Source of the DNA: Microbacterium sp. BR1
Lineage (GTDB): Bacteria > Actinomycetota > Actinomycetes > Actinomycetales > Microbacteriaceae
Assembly (NCBI RefSeq): GCF_002812725.1
Contig: NZ_NMUN01000006.1
Location: 1 to 64,000 of the forward strand
Direction: 5' to 3'
DNA: 64,000 nucleotides
Part shown: positions 10,265 to 18,686 of the stretch, piece by piece
How positions within the stretch are numbered: the first letter of the stretch is position 1
How the letters are laid out: each line of letters starts with the position of its first letter
Made by a program: the position numbers and the translations under genes
Notes under the pieces: model-generated
Databases searched by the model: none
Told to the model about the DNA's origin: nothing
Seen by the model: the letters and a program-made list of their open reading frames with translations, nothing else

Positions 10265-10834
10265 TTATCCGGCGGGCGTCTCGGAGGCGGCCGGTTCGAT
10301 CCGGTCGAGTCCGAGCACCACGGTGAGCTGCGTCGCGGGTGTGCCGGGAAGCGGATAGTCGGGGTCGAGCGCGATCTCGGTGGCACCGATCAGACCGGCC
10401 AGGCCGCGGGCGGCCCCCTCGGCCTCGGGCGCCGCGTAGTAGACGGTCGTCAGGGGGAAGGAGCGGTTTCCGGCGTTACCCGCGAGCACGTTGGCCTCGG
10501 GCCATCCGTTCGCCACGAGCTCGTCCTTCGCCAACGTCGCCTGGCCCTCTTCGGGCGTGCCGTTCAGGACCAGGACGGTGTACGACGTGTCGACGACGGG
10601 CTCGGCCGTCGGAACGATCGAGATCGAGGGGGCGGGCGTCGGGAACAGCACGATCTTGCCCTGCCAGATCATGCTCGCGAAGATTCCCACCACGACCAGC
10701 ACGACGGTTGCGGCGAGCGCCCACGCGAGCGTGGTCCAGCCGCGCACGCGGGGGTTCTCGGCCCGGTGAGCTCCGACGCGGCCGGGGGACGCGGAGATGT
10801 CGTCGAATCGATCGCGTGAGGGCGTGGGCACCAC
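10265..10834 (-). CDS. LytR C-terminal domain membrane protein
   Basis: A 189-residue protein with a cytoplasmic N-terminus, one TM helix (WALAATVVLVVVGIFASMIW) and an extracytoplasmic LytR_C domain beginning at DTSYTVLVLNGTPEEGQA. The LytR_C domain occurs alone or after LCP transferase domains in cell-wall proteins of actinobacteria; the role of the stand-alone form is unknown. GTG start with a TAGCAT box about 6 nt upstream, consistent with a leaderless mRNA. The DUF3263 gene lies 70 bp upstream in the same direction. Confidence 0.85.
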   Translation of the reverse strand: MVPTPSRDRFDDISASPGRVGAHRAENPRVRGWTTLAWALAATVVLVVVGIFASMIWQGKIVLFPTPAPSISIVPTAEPVVDTSYTVLVLNGTPEEGQATLAKDELVANGWPEANVLAGNAGNRSFPLTTVYYAAPEAEGAARGLAGLIGATEIALDPDYPLPGTPATQLTVVLGLDRIEPAASETPAG

Positions 10835-10904
10835 AGAATGCTACCGGCGGTCGCGTGTGCGAACCCTCAACGCCGCGGCCGGGCCTCCTTCGCGGCCCCG
10901 AGGG

Positions 10905-11174
10905 CTACAGGCCGAGTGCACCCTCGCGCGCGGCCCGCTCGGCCTCGCGCTGGTCGCGCACACGCCGCAGGCGCTTGACGAGCATCGGGTCGTAGGCGAG
11001 AGCCGCCTCGGTCTCGATCAACCGGCCGAGCAGCTGGTAATAGCGCGGGGGTGTGAGATCGAGTTCGGCACGGATCGCCTCTTCCTTCGCTCCCGCATGG
11101 CGGCGCCACTCGGCCTCGAAGTCGAGCATCGCGCGCTCGGCCGCGGTGAGGGCATCGCTCGGGGACTCGAACAT
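10905..11174 (-). CDS. DUF3263 domain protein
   Basis: An 89-residue actinobacterial protein with the DUF3263 pattern: LDFEAEWRRHAGAKEEAIR followed by a helix-turn-helix-like LDLTPPRYYQLLGRLI and a basic C-terminus (VKRLRRVRDQRE). DNA binding is plausible from this but untested. It is usually next to the LytR_C gene in actinobacteria, as here. Confidence 0.85.
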   Translation of the reverse strand: MFESPSDALTAAERAMLDFEAEWRRHAGAKEEAIRAELDLTPPRYYQLLGRLIETEAALAYDPMLVKRLRRVRDQREAERAAREGALGL

Positions 11175-11201
11175 GACCCCAGGTTAGGTCGGACGGGCGC
11201 A

Positions 11202-12209
11202 TCAGCCGGCGCGCCACTCCAGCCACGCGCCAAGCGGATCGGCCGCGGCGAGCACGCGACCGTTCAGGCTGAGAACGAACCCCGGCCATCCGTTCGGGTC
11301 CACCGGTGTCGTCCAGCGATCGTGCAGGGCCGGAGGGTCAAGCGAAACCCAGTCCACCCCGCGCCCGCGCCCACCCCTGTCGCGCAGGCCGGCGAGCGTT
11401 TCGAACAGGCGCTCGCGACCGGCCCGTGGCACGTGCGGCAGCAAGCCCGGGGTGGTCACGACGATCGTCGCCCCGGAAGGCGCGGAATCGACCAGGTGCG
11501 CGAGCGCCGAGGGGTCGGTCGCGTCACCGGCGTCTATCCGCAGGCCCTCGCCCGAGGCGATCTCGAGCGCCGCCCCGATGCGCGCGGCGCGACCCGTCTC
11601 GCCCGGCCACACGAGCGCGGTCGCGAACCGGCGATCGGCCGGATCGGACGGATCGAGCGGGCGCAGGTCGAGCCCGGCACGCCAGACGATCTCGGGCATC
11701 CGCAGGTCGGGTACGCGATCGCCTCGCAGAGCGCACGAGAGCACGACCGATGAGGTTCCCCCCGCCGGATCGAGCCCCACGTGCGCGGCGCCGCCGTAGC
11801 GGTACGAATAGCGGTCGGGCACGAGGCACAGGCCCGCGGACGCCCCGAGCTCGATCAGCGCGATCGGTCCCTCGATCGCGGCGAGCGCGGGCAACAGCAC
11901 GGCCGATCGCTGCGGTTCGTTGGTCTGCAGCGAGCGGACGGATGCGTCGACCACGAGCTCATCCTCGTGCCGCACGAGCCACGCGGCGAAGGCCGAGTAC
12001 CCACCGGTCTCGGGAGCGCCGCGCAGCCGCGCGAGCGCGAAGACGAGCGGGGGTTGACGCCGGTCGGGCGGGAGTCGTCCGATCACGTCGCACGCCGAGG
12101 CATCCTGCGCCACTCCGCTCGCCCACTCGGCGTAGAGGGCGGAGCGACCGGGGGCCTCGACAAGCGCGAACCGCTCGTAGCGCTCAGCTACCTCGTCGCG
12201 GGCCGTCAT
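11202..12209 (-). CDS. DUF2332 domain protein
   Basis: A protein of about 335 residues matching the DUF2332 family of actinobacteria and proteobacteria. Typical features are the N-terminal AERYERFALVEAPGRSALY, the central GPIALIELGASAGL that resembles the glycine loop of SAM-dependent methyltransferases, and C-terminal LSLNGRVLAAADPLGAWLEW. A methyltransferase-like fold is likely but the activity is unknown. ATG 12209 is chosen over the in-frame ATG 12221 because the shorter form matches the usual N-terminus. It is divergent from msrB. Confidence 0.8.
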   Translation of the reverse strand: MTARDEVAERYERFALVEAPGRSALYAEWASGVAQDASACDVIGRLPPDRRQPPLVFALARLRGAPETGGYSAFAAWLVRHEDELVVDASVRSLQTNEPQRSAVLLPALAAIEGPIALIELGASAGLCLVPDRYSYRYGGAAHVGLDPAGGTSSVVLSCALRGDRVPDLRMPEIVWRAGLDLRPLDPSDPADRRFATALVWPGETGRAARIGAALEIASGEGLRIDAGDATDPSALAHLVDSAPSGATIVVTTPGLLPHVPRAGRERLFETLAGLRDRGGRGRGVDWVSLDPPALHDRWTTPVDPNGWPGFVLSLNGRVLAAADPLGAWLEWRAG

Positions 12210-12295
12210 GGTCCTATTCAAGCGTGTTCATTCACGCGCGATGCGCCGCGTCGTCCGCACGCAGGGTTGAATGGAGGGGACGACAGGAGAGTGCG

Positions 12296-12697
12296 ATGGA
12301 CTACACCGTCACCAAGAGCGACGAACAGTGGCGCGCAGAACTCGACGCGGATCGATTCGCCGTGCTGCGACAGGCCGCGACCGAGACCCCGTTCACGGGC
12401 GAACTGCTCGACGAGGAGCGGTCCGGCCTCTACACGTGCGGAGCGTGCGGCGCCGAGCTGTTCGAGAGCGGCACCAAGTTCGATTCCGGATGCGGCTGGC
12501 CGAGCTTCTACGAGTCCGTCCGCCCCGACGCGGTCGAGCTGATCGAGGACGACTCCCTCGGCATGATGCGCACCGAGGTGCGTTGCGCGTCGTGCGGCTC
12601 GCACCTGGGTCACGTCTTCCCCGACGGCTACGGCACGCCGACCGGCGACCGGTACTGCATGAACTCGCTCGCCCTGTCGTTCGAGCCCGAGAAGTGA
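12296..12697 (+). CDS. msrB: Peptide-methionine (R)-S-oxide reductase MsrB
   Basis: A 133-residue cytoplasmic enzyme that reduces methionine-R-sulfoxide in proteins. The zinc site is formed by two CxxC pairs (CGAC and CASC). Substrate-binding GCGWPSF and the catalytic cysteine in RYCMNS are intact. The ATG follows AGGAGA by five nucleotides. Its stop overlaps the GTG of the next gene, so both are translated together, suggesting a shared redox role. Confidence 0.96.
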   Translation: MDYTVTKSDEQWRAELDADRFAVLRQAATETPFTGELLDEERSGLYTCGACGAELFESGTKFDSGCGWPSFYESVRPDAVELIEDDSLGMMRTEVRCASCGSHLGHVFPDGYGTPTGDRYCMNSLALSFEPEK

Positions 12698-13233
12698 GCG
12701 CACTCGACGCCGTCCGGGCGCGGCGATCCTGGTCGAAGGTCACGGACGAGGCTCCCACGCACGAAGAGCTGCTCGAGCTGGTCTCTGCCGCGGGTCGCGT
12801 CGCCGATCATTCGGGACTGCGCCCCTGGCGTCTGATCGAGCTGCGCGACGATGACCGCGAGACGCTCGGGCGCGCGATCAGCAAGGCCGAGGGCGAGAAG
12901 GGCGTATCCAGCAAGCCCCGCCGCGCTCCCCTGCTGATCGCGGTCGTCGCGAGCTACCGCAAGAGCGAAAAGGTGCCCCGGTGGGAGCAGGAGGCCGTGG
13001 CATCCGGAGTTGCGCACGTGCTCAGCCTGCTGCTCGACGAGGCCGGCTACGGCGTGCTGTGGCGCACCGGCCACTACACGCGCGCGAAGGCGGTCGCCAA
13101 GGCACACGGGCTGAAGAAGAACGAAGCGCTCTTGGGTTGGCTCTACGTGGGGAAGAAGCCCGAGCACACGCGCGGTGGCTTCCGCCGCGGCGTCGACGCC
13201 TCGCGCTTCGTCTCGCGGATGCCCCGCCCCTAG
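12694..13233 (+). CDS. Nitroreductase family protein
   Basis: A 179-residue FMN-dependent nitroreductase-like protein. The N-terminus ALDAVRARRSWSKV, the segment ADHSGLRPWRLIEL, and the late EALLGWLYVGKKPE fit the family, which reduces nitro and quinone compounds with NAD(P)H. GTG start overlaps the msrB stop (GTGA). The substrate cannot be told from the sequence. Confidence 0.8.
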   Translation: MSALDAVRARRSWSKVTDEAPTHEELLELVSAAGRVADHSGLRPWRLIELRDDDRETLGRAISKAEGEKGVSSKPRRAPLLIAVVASYRKSEKVPRWEQEAVASGVAHVLSLLLDEAGYGVLWRTGHYTRAKAVAKAHGLKKNEALLGWLYVGKKPEHTRGGFRRGVDASRFVSRMPRP

Positions 13234-13287
13234 CGCCGCGCTCGGCGGGCCTGCCCGGCGCCCCCTGCCCCGCCCCACCCCCGCGGA

Positions 13288-14262
13288 TCAGCGCCGCGGG
13301 ACAGCGCCGCCGGGTCCGCCCGGCGCACGCCGCCGCGGCATCACGACGACGAAGACCCCGACCAGCGCGACCGCCACGGCGATGAGCGCACGAGCCACGT
13401 CGAGTTCGGCATCCGTCGGCCATACGGCGTCGAGCACGACCGACGTCGCGAGCAGTCCGACGACCGAACCGAGCCCCAGCAGCAGCACGCCCGTGTATCT
13501 GACGAGCCCCGCCGATACGAAGATGTAGACCACCCCCGTGGCACCCCCGAGGTACAACCACGGATTCGTGGGGAGGGAAGCGGGCGGCCCGACGACCGCG
13601 ATGTGAACCGCGGCCGCAACACCGAGGATGACGGTGCCGCCGAGGAAGTTGACGAAGGTCGCGGCGAACGCCGAGTCGACCCGCTGACGCAGGCGCCCGT
13701 TCGTCGCCTGCTGCCAGGAGATGCCGGCCCCCGCCAGGAACGGAAGGCTGAGCATCCACCAGGGCACCGACGCCAGGCTTCCCCCCGCGAGTCCGATCCC
13801 GACGGCGACGAGTGCCAGCGCCCCACCGGCGACGCGACGCATCGTGACGGGAACGACTCCCGCCGGGCCATAACCGACGCGGTCGAGCACCAGACCGCCG
13901 ACCGTCTGTCCCGCGACGACCCCGACGGTGAAAAGCGAGACGCCGAGCAGCCCCACGGTCAGGCCCTGAGTCGCGTTCGTGAGCGCGCCGGCGAGACCAC
14001 CCAGGAGCATCCAGGAGGGGAGGCTCCGGCCCCGGACTCCCGCGAACAGCCGCCGCATCGCGTCTCGCCCCGCGGATGTCAGGGGTGCCGCCACGACCAG
14101 GATCAGCAGCCCGGTCCCGAACGAGACGAACGCGGCCAGGATGCCATCGCCGGACTCGCTGCCGAGGCCGCCGTTCATGCGCGCCTGCACCGCGGTCAGG
14201 GCGCCGACCGAGACGGCACCCAGCGCCGCGAGGATCATCGGGGGGCGACGACGCACGGCCAC
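13288..14262 (-). CDS. DMT family transporter, YdcZ type
   Basis: A 324-residue integral membrane protein with about ten hydrophobic helices arranged as two repeats of the YdcZ/DUF606 unit (GALTAVQARMNGGLG in the first, SWQQATNGRLRQRV in the second). It belongs to the drug/metabolite transporter superfamily; the substrate is unknown. The C-terminus is basic and Pro/Gly-rich. GTG start with an AAGGGGGA ribosome binding site. It converges with the nitroreductase gene. Confidence 0.85.
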   Translation of the reverse strand: MAVRRRPPMILAALGAVSVGALTAVQARMNGGLGSESGDGILAAFVSFGTGLLILVVAAPLTSAGRDAMRRLFAGVRGRSLPSWMLLGGLAGALTNATQGLTVGLLGVSLFTVGVVAGQTVGGLVLDRVGYGPAGVVPVTMRRVAGGALALVAVGIGLAGGSLASVPWWMLSLPFLAGAGISWQQATNGRLRQRVDSAFAATFVNFLGGTVILGVAAAVHIAVVGPPASLPTNPWLYLGGATGVVYIFVSAGLVRYTGVLLLGLGSVVGLLATSVVLDAVWPTDAELDVARALIAVAVALVGVFVVVMPRRRAPGGPGGAVPRR

Positions 14263-14391
14263 TCCCCCTTCTCGAGCCGGCTTCTGGCCCCATGGTAGCC
14301 CGCGGCTCCGCGGACTTCTGAATGCTCTCGTCCGTCCGACAGGGGGGATCTCAGGCGCGCAGCAGGGTGCGGTCGAGCGCGCCCGATTCGC

Positions 14392-14886
14392 TCAATGACC
14401 AGCCAGGCCGCGCGAGAAGCGATCCGCGCTCGTGGCCGCTTCCCTGTTCTCGGTGAGCGAGGTGAACTCGACTTCGTATTCGCCTCGGGGCCAGAGAAGC
14501 ACTCGATGAACGAAACGCCCGGCCGCCGCGACGTCGACCTCGTCGGAGATGATCTCCGTCTCCGCGTCGAAGAGACTCAACGTCTCGATGGTGGAACCCG
14601 GTTCCAGCCGCAGCTCGGCGTCGACGTATCCCAGTTCCACGAACTCGTAACCAACCTGCATGTCGCCGATCAGAACGCGACAGGTGAGCATGTCGCGGGG
14701 CAGGTACTCGAAGGATCGAACCATCCCGTCGTGCAGATCGATGCCGTCGACCAGGCGCTCCGCTCCGCCGCTCAGACGCGGTAGCACCTCGACGCGGTGC
14801 GCGAGATGCAGGCGCCAGCGCTCCTCGTACTCTTCGTGGCTCAGTCCGCCCGTCGCCCACTCGTGCGTGAGCCATGTCATTGGCAT
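14392..14886 (-). CDS. Hypothetical protein, 164 aa
   Basis: An acidic, probably cytoplasmic protein with no recognised domain. It begins MPMTWLTHEWATGGLSHEEY and contains a long beta-rich middle (MVRSFEYLPRDMLTCRVLIGDM, EFVELGYVDAELRLEP). There are no membrane segments. Codon use is less extreme in GC than its neighbours, and together with the next gene it fills the gap between core genes and the tRNA-borne element, so it may be an older acquisition. Confidence 0.65.
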   Translation of the reverse strand: MPMTWLTHEWATGGLSHEEYEERWRLHLAHRVEVLPRLSGGAERLVDGIDLHDGMVRSFEYLPRDMLTCRVLIGDMQVGYEFVELGYVDAELRLEPGSTIETLSLFDAETEIISDEVDVAAAGRFVHRVLLWPRGEYEVEFTSLTENREAATSADRFSRGLAGH

Positions 14887-14938
14887 GATGACAACGCTAT
14901 TGCCTATGGATAGGGCACCACCGGCCAGAGCCAGGGGC

Positions 14939-15421
14939 CTAACTCAAAAGGAGCACCACAGTGGTCACGATGAGTCCCAGGGCTCCCGCACCAGCGAGTG
15001 TCGCGCTCGTGACTCCAGGTGCGCCCGCGATTCGTTCCTCACTGTCCTGAGGCCATTCGGCGCGCGAGCGCCACGCCCGCCGGAATCTAACGACCGAACT
15101 CACTGCCAGCACCACGCCCGCGGCGATGAGCACTCCGGCGATGACCCACAGGATCGCGTTCGAGGACGGAGAGACGCCACCAAAGCGGTTGACTATACCG
15201 TCGCGGACGCCCGGAACGACGAACACCCACCCGGCGAGTAAGGCCCCCAAGACGATCAGCACACCACCCCAAGAAGCGACAGCGCGCGGGCTGGAGTAGT
15301 AGGGCGCTAGCGCCGACACCGCAGAGGCGTTCGACACGAACCGTTTGCGTCCGAGGATCATCAACAGTCCGGTGCCGATCAGACAGAGACAGAGAGCCGA
15401 GATGAGCGCGATCGCGACCAT
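14939..15421 (-). CDS. Hypothetical four-TM membrane protein
   Basis: A 160-residue membrane protein with four hydrophobic helices (ALISALCLCLIGTGLLMIL, GGVLIVLGALLAGWVFVV, AILWVIAGVLIAAGVVLAV, GAGALGLIVTTVVLLL) and short charged loops. No family is recognised. ATG 15421 is chosen because GGGGAGG lies just upstream; the longer in-frame reading to 15535 adds a low-quality arginine-rich extension. Confidence 0.7.
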   Translation of the reverse strand: MVAIALISALCLCLIGTGLLMILGRKRFVSNASAVSALAPYYSSPRAVASWGGVLIVLGALLAGWVFVVPGVRDGIVNRFGGVSPSSNAILWVIAGVLIAAGVVLAVSSVVRFRRAWRSRAEWPQDSEERIAGAPGVTSATLAGAGALGLIVTTVVLLLS

Positions 15422-15583
15422 CGTTGTCCTCCCCGAGATGCGTCGTACTAGCGCAGTACAGCACATTGTGAGGTGGCCTAATCGACGCGCTAATGGACGG
15501 GGATGGCAGGGCGAGCTGTCGAAGCGTCTGCGCAAGACGCCGCAGGGAGTGCGGGAAATACAGTCTGATCTGGCATTCCCTCG

Positions 15584-15629
15584 TGGAGCCGACTACGGGA
15601 CTTGAACCCGTAACCCCCTAATTACAAGT
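15584..15629. repeat. attL: 46-bp copy of the 3' half of tRNA-Thr
   Basis: Identical over 46 bp to 25566-25611, the 3' half of the intact tRNA-Thr including the encoded CCA and reaching the anticodon loop. Beyond 15629 the tRNA sequence is lost, so this copy is not a functional tRNA. It marks the left end of an element inserted by site-specific recombination. Confidence 0.93.
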
Positions 15630-15750
15630 CAGATGAGAGGTGTCCGAGCCCATACATCCTACGTAGTCGCAACGTCCGAGATTGCCCGCTCGACCGGGGA
15701 TGAACCGGCGCCGCGTGCACGTAACGTACCGCCTCAGGTCACGTGCGTTT

Positions 15751-15778
15751 GCTAGCTGTTAGCTAGCACCGAGCTAGC
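15751..15778. repeat. Three GCTAGC hexamers at 11-bp steps, left arm
   Basis: GCTAGC occurs at 15751, 15762 and 15773, exactly one helical turn apart. A matching pair lies at the other end of the element (25476, 25487). These are candidate arm-type integrase or Xis binding sites. Confidence 0.65.
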
Positions 15779-15882
15779 GGAGCCCCCACACCCCGGCCGT
15801 TCCGAAACGCGCGGCCTCGAAAGGGTCGCTGCCTGCTCTGGCATCCAACAGAGGTCCAGAAAAATCGGGCCCGTTCCGAGCG

Positions 15883-16341
15883 TCAGCGGTTGGAGTAAAT
15901 CTCGGTCGGGATGTCGCCCGGATCGGTTGACCCTTGACCGCCGGGATACACGACGATGCTTTTCGGGAGCCGGTCATTCGCTGATCCGCCACATGCCCAC
16001 TCGCCGCCGGGGTAGCTCCCGCGGAAGTCCCACGATAGGCCTGACGGGTTCTCGTCGTTGACGTCGTGCCCGGTGACCTCGGACTCATCGACGCCCGCCC
16101 ACTCCGCGACTCGATCGGTGCACTCGCTCAGCATGTCGTCCTCAGACACGGACGTGATCATCGCGACCACGACGATCCCGATGATCACAAGGAATGTGAC
16201 GATGCCAGCCAGGATGAGCACGAGAAAGCCCGCTAGAAACCCCCACCGTTTCTGCTGCGGCGGCGCGGCGAACGTTGGCGAGAAGTCAGACTTGCGCCCA
16301 CGCGGGGGCGGGAAGTCTCGGCGCGAACGATCGGCCATCAT
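15883..16341 (-). CDS. Hypothetical single-TM protein of the element
   Basis: A 152-residue protein with a basic, proline-rich cytoplasmic N-terminus, one strong TM helix (LVLILAGIVTFLVIIGIVVV) and an acidic extracytoplasmic domain with two cysteines and SGLSWDFRGSYPGGEW. It has no recognised family. Its ATG overlaps the stop of the upstream gene (ATGATGG), so the two are translated as a pair. Probably cargo of the element. Confidence 0.7.
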   Translation of the reverse strand: MMADRSRRDFPPPRGRKSDFSPTFAAPPQQKRWGFLAGFLVLILAGIVTFLVIIGIVVVAMITSVSEDDMLSECTDRVAEWAGVDESEVTGHDVNDENPSGLSWDFRGSYPGGEWACGGSANDRLPKSIVVYPGGQGSTDPGDIPTEIYSNR

Positions 16342-16766
16342 GCTTGGCTCCCAGCCGCGATGAAGCTATCGAGCGCGAGCAAGATCAAGCCGACGGCGGC
16401 GCTCAGCAGAAGCACCCATTGGCGCACCAGCTCCTTGGTCGATACGACGCCAGCGGACATCTCCCTGTCGACTTGGTCGACCAGGTACGGCAGATGCGTT
16501 ACCGGGATGCGGTGCATGCGCAAGATTCGGTCCCTCACGCGGTGGGGAATCGCACGCACACGCTTACCCTCGGGCGAATCCGGACTGGAGCCCGTCGCGC
16601 GGTTCTCTAACCGCGCCCGCTCGTGAAGCTCCTGAACCCTGGGGGCAAGCGCGAGCCGCATACGACGCTCGCGCGCGAGCAAGGTCTGCTCGATGACGAA
16701 CGACGCACCGGCATAGAGGGAGGCGCCGATCGGGATAATCGCCGCCAGAAAAGCCAGGATGCTCAC
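16338..16766 (-). CDS. Hypothetical two-TM protein of the element
   Basis: A 142-residue protein with an N-terminal TM helix (SILAFLAAIIPIGASLYAG), a charged cytoplasmic middle of about 80 residues, and a C-terminal TM helix (WVLLLSAAVGLILLALDSF). No domain is recognised. Translationally coupled to the following single-TM gene. It may form a membrane complex with it; a role in superinfection exclusion or defence is possible but speculative. Confidence 0.7.
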   Translation of the reverse strand: MSILAFLAAIIPIGASLYAGASFVIEQTLLARERRMRLALAPRVQELHERARLENRATGSSPDSPEGKRVRAIPHRVRDRILRMHRIPVTHLPYLVDQVDREMSAGVVSTKELVRQWVLLLSAAVGLILLALDSFIAAGSQA

Positions 16767-16836
16767 TCAGGCAGTGTCGCAGGTCTTCGCGCCCATGTGC
16801 CGGCGGCGTGCGAAAGTCATTCGGCGCCGGGCGAGA

Positions 16837-17184
16837 TTACGGACGTCCCTGCGCGTCCAGCCACTCTTCAAAACGCACTCCGTCCCATATCGCGATGTCC
16901 GGTCGCCCCGCGGCCTCCCACTGCTGGTACTGCACGCGGGTCAGGACCTCGAGCTTCGACTGCGCGATCGATGCGCGACGATCAGCGACGGACGAGGACG
17001 ATCGTGGCGAGGTCGTCGAGACAGCGGGCATCGCGAGCAGGACGAGGATGCCCACCAAGAAGCTGAACAGGAACGCCAGCATGAAGAATCCGAAGCCGCT
17101 ACGCCCCTTTTGAGTCGCCGCGTACCCGACGACCGCAGCGAGTGCGACGTTGGTCACGAAGAGGGTCACGAACCACGCTTCCAT
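16837..17184 (-). CDS. Hypothetical two-TM protein of the element, 115 aa
   Basis: Two TM helices near the N-terminus (AWFVTLFVTNVALAAVVGY and FFMLAFLFSFLVGILVLLA) followed by a cytoplasmic tail with VQYQQWEAAGRPDIAIWDG. No family is recognised. A TATCGT box lies close upstream of the ATG, so it may be transcribed separately from the next two genes. Confidence 0.65.
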   Translation of the reverse strand: MEAWFVTLFVTNVALAAVVGYAATQKGRSGFGFFMLAFLFSFLVGILVLLAMPAVSTTSPRSSSSVADRRASIAQSKLEVLTRVQYQQWEAAGRPDIAIWDGVRFEEWLDAQGRP

Positions 17185-17307
17185 GCGCTCACGATAGCGC
17201 TCGCGCTTCTCGGCGCTCGGTTACCTCGAGAAACGCCCACGGATCCAGGGCGAAAGTCGCAGGCCAACCCCGAGCGCCGGGCCGCGCCACTCAGTTAAGG
17301 TCTCGGC

Positions 17308-17782
17308 ATGAGCGATGCACAGCAAATGCACACCGCGACCAAGCAGCAGCTCGTGAGGGCCGACGCGGCACAGAGAGCCCAGAGGGCATGGGCGCTGCGC
17401 GTAGCGGGCTCCACATGGGCGCAGGTGGCGTCAGCGGTGGACTACGCCGATGCCAGCACCGCCTGCCGAGCCGTTCGCCAGTTCTTCGGGCAGCTCCCGA
17501 CGATCGAGGCAGACGAGCAGAGGCGGCTCTGGCGCGACCGACTCGAGCGCCTCTGGAATTACGCGGACCGTGATGCGAAGCGCGGGCGACCTGGTGCTGT
17601 TCGTGCGGGTGTGGCGGTCGCACAGCCGCGGCATCACTCGACGGCCTGGACGCAGCGACGCGAGTCGAGGTGGGCACGGATGCCCGCGAGATAGAGGAGA
17701 TCGTCAGACAGATCCGTGTCGCTCGCGGCGATCTTCCCGACGAGGCCGACGTGCTCGAGCTCGAGGTGCTCCCGAACGAGTG
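17308..17782 (+). pseudogene. Terminase small subunit-like HTH protein, frameshifted
   Basis: The first frame (17308 on) encodes an HTH pattern (RAWALRVAGSTWAQVASAVDY) and a helical RLERLWNYADRDAKRG segment, as in small terminases of actinophages. About base 17624 the coherent reading jumps to the -1 frame, which continues AAASLDGLDAATRVEV, then EIVRQIRVARGDLPDE to TGA 17782. Insertion of one base (cacag to cacagg) would restore one protein of about 158 residues ending ELEVLPNE. Uncorrected, the first frame ends at 17694 with an arginine-rich tail. The TerS assignment is from the helical layout, not from a database match. Confidence 0.55.
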
Positions 17783-18678
17783 AGGGGACGGGCGGGGCCT
17801 CAGCTCCCCACCCGCCCCGGTCTTCACCAAGCCGCGACGGTTTCCTGTTCGGCCTCTGCGCGACGTCGGGCCAGCTCGGCGGCGACCCGTTCGTCGTGAA
17901 TCGTCGTGAACTCGGCCTGGCGATCTTCCGGCGCGAGGTCCGGCCGAGCGGTCCAGATTTCTGCTCGCAGAACCTCGAGTTGTGGTGACCAGGCGAATGG
18001 CGTCGTGCGCCCTACCGGATCGCCATCGCTCGATCGGCAGTACGGCTCAAGTTCGGCGGGCGCGACGTGTCCCATCGGCAAGCGATAGCCCGACACCAAC
18101 TCGAGCACCGCGGCCCTCTGCCGCTCCTCCCGCGTCGCGTGCGGAGTCGTGCCGCCCCACCGAGCCCACACCGTGTCGCACTCGCCGCAGAGAGGCGCGG
18201 GAGTGCCGTCAGACCATTGCAGCTCGCTCTCGAACCATGCCGACGAGTAGCGCCGCCCGCAGCATCCGCAGGCGCCGTCGCTGCACAAGATGCTCCGCCC
18301 GTCCGCTTGTGCCAGCTCGGCCGCCGCCCGCAATGCCTCACGCTCCGCATCGCTCACGAACGCCCACGGCCGGTCGCTCGTGCGATTCCACGGCCACGCA
18401 CTCGCCGTGGGCAATGGCGCCTCGACGTGCCGCGCCTGCTCGGTTTTGAGGAAAACGCCCGTGAGAACGTGGACGATTCCTGCCCGGTCGAGTGACGCGC
18501 ATTCGTCGTGGGCTCGCCGCCAGCGGTCGGCATCCTTCGGCGCGGGCACCCATTGCTCGTGAACGGGCGACCAGCAGTCGCCGTGACGATCCGCGGGCGG
18601 CGCAGGCAACCGCTCGCCCTCCCCTTGCGCGACCATCGCACCGCACACGCGGCACGGCGCGGGGATCAACTCAGCACG

Positions 18679-18686
18679 GCGCTTTC
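18679..18686. repeat. 8-bp target site duplication (left copy)
   Basis: GCGCTTTC here and at 20125-20132 flank the insertion sequence. An 8-bp duplication is normal for IS256-family elements, and the perfect match points to a recent insertion. Confidence 0.88.

Noticed and set aside
15584..15660. A second complete tRNA-Thr gene
   Set aside because: Only the 3' half matches; sequence diverges after 15629 and cannot fold, so it is an att remnant.
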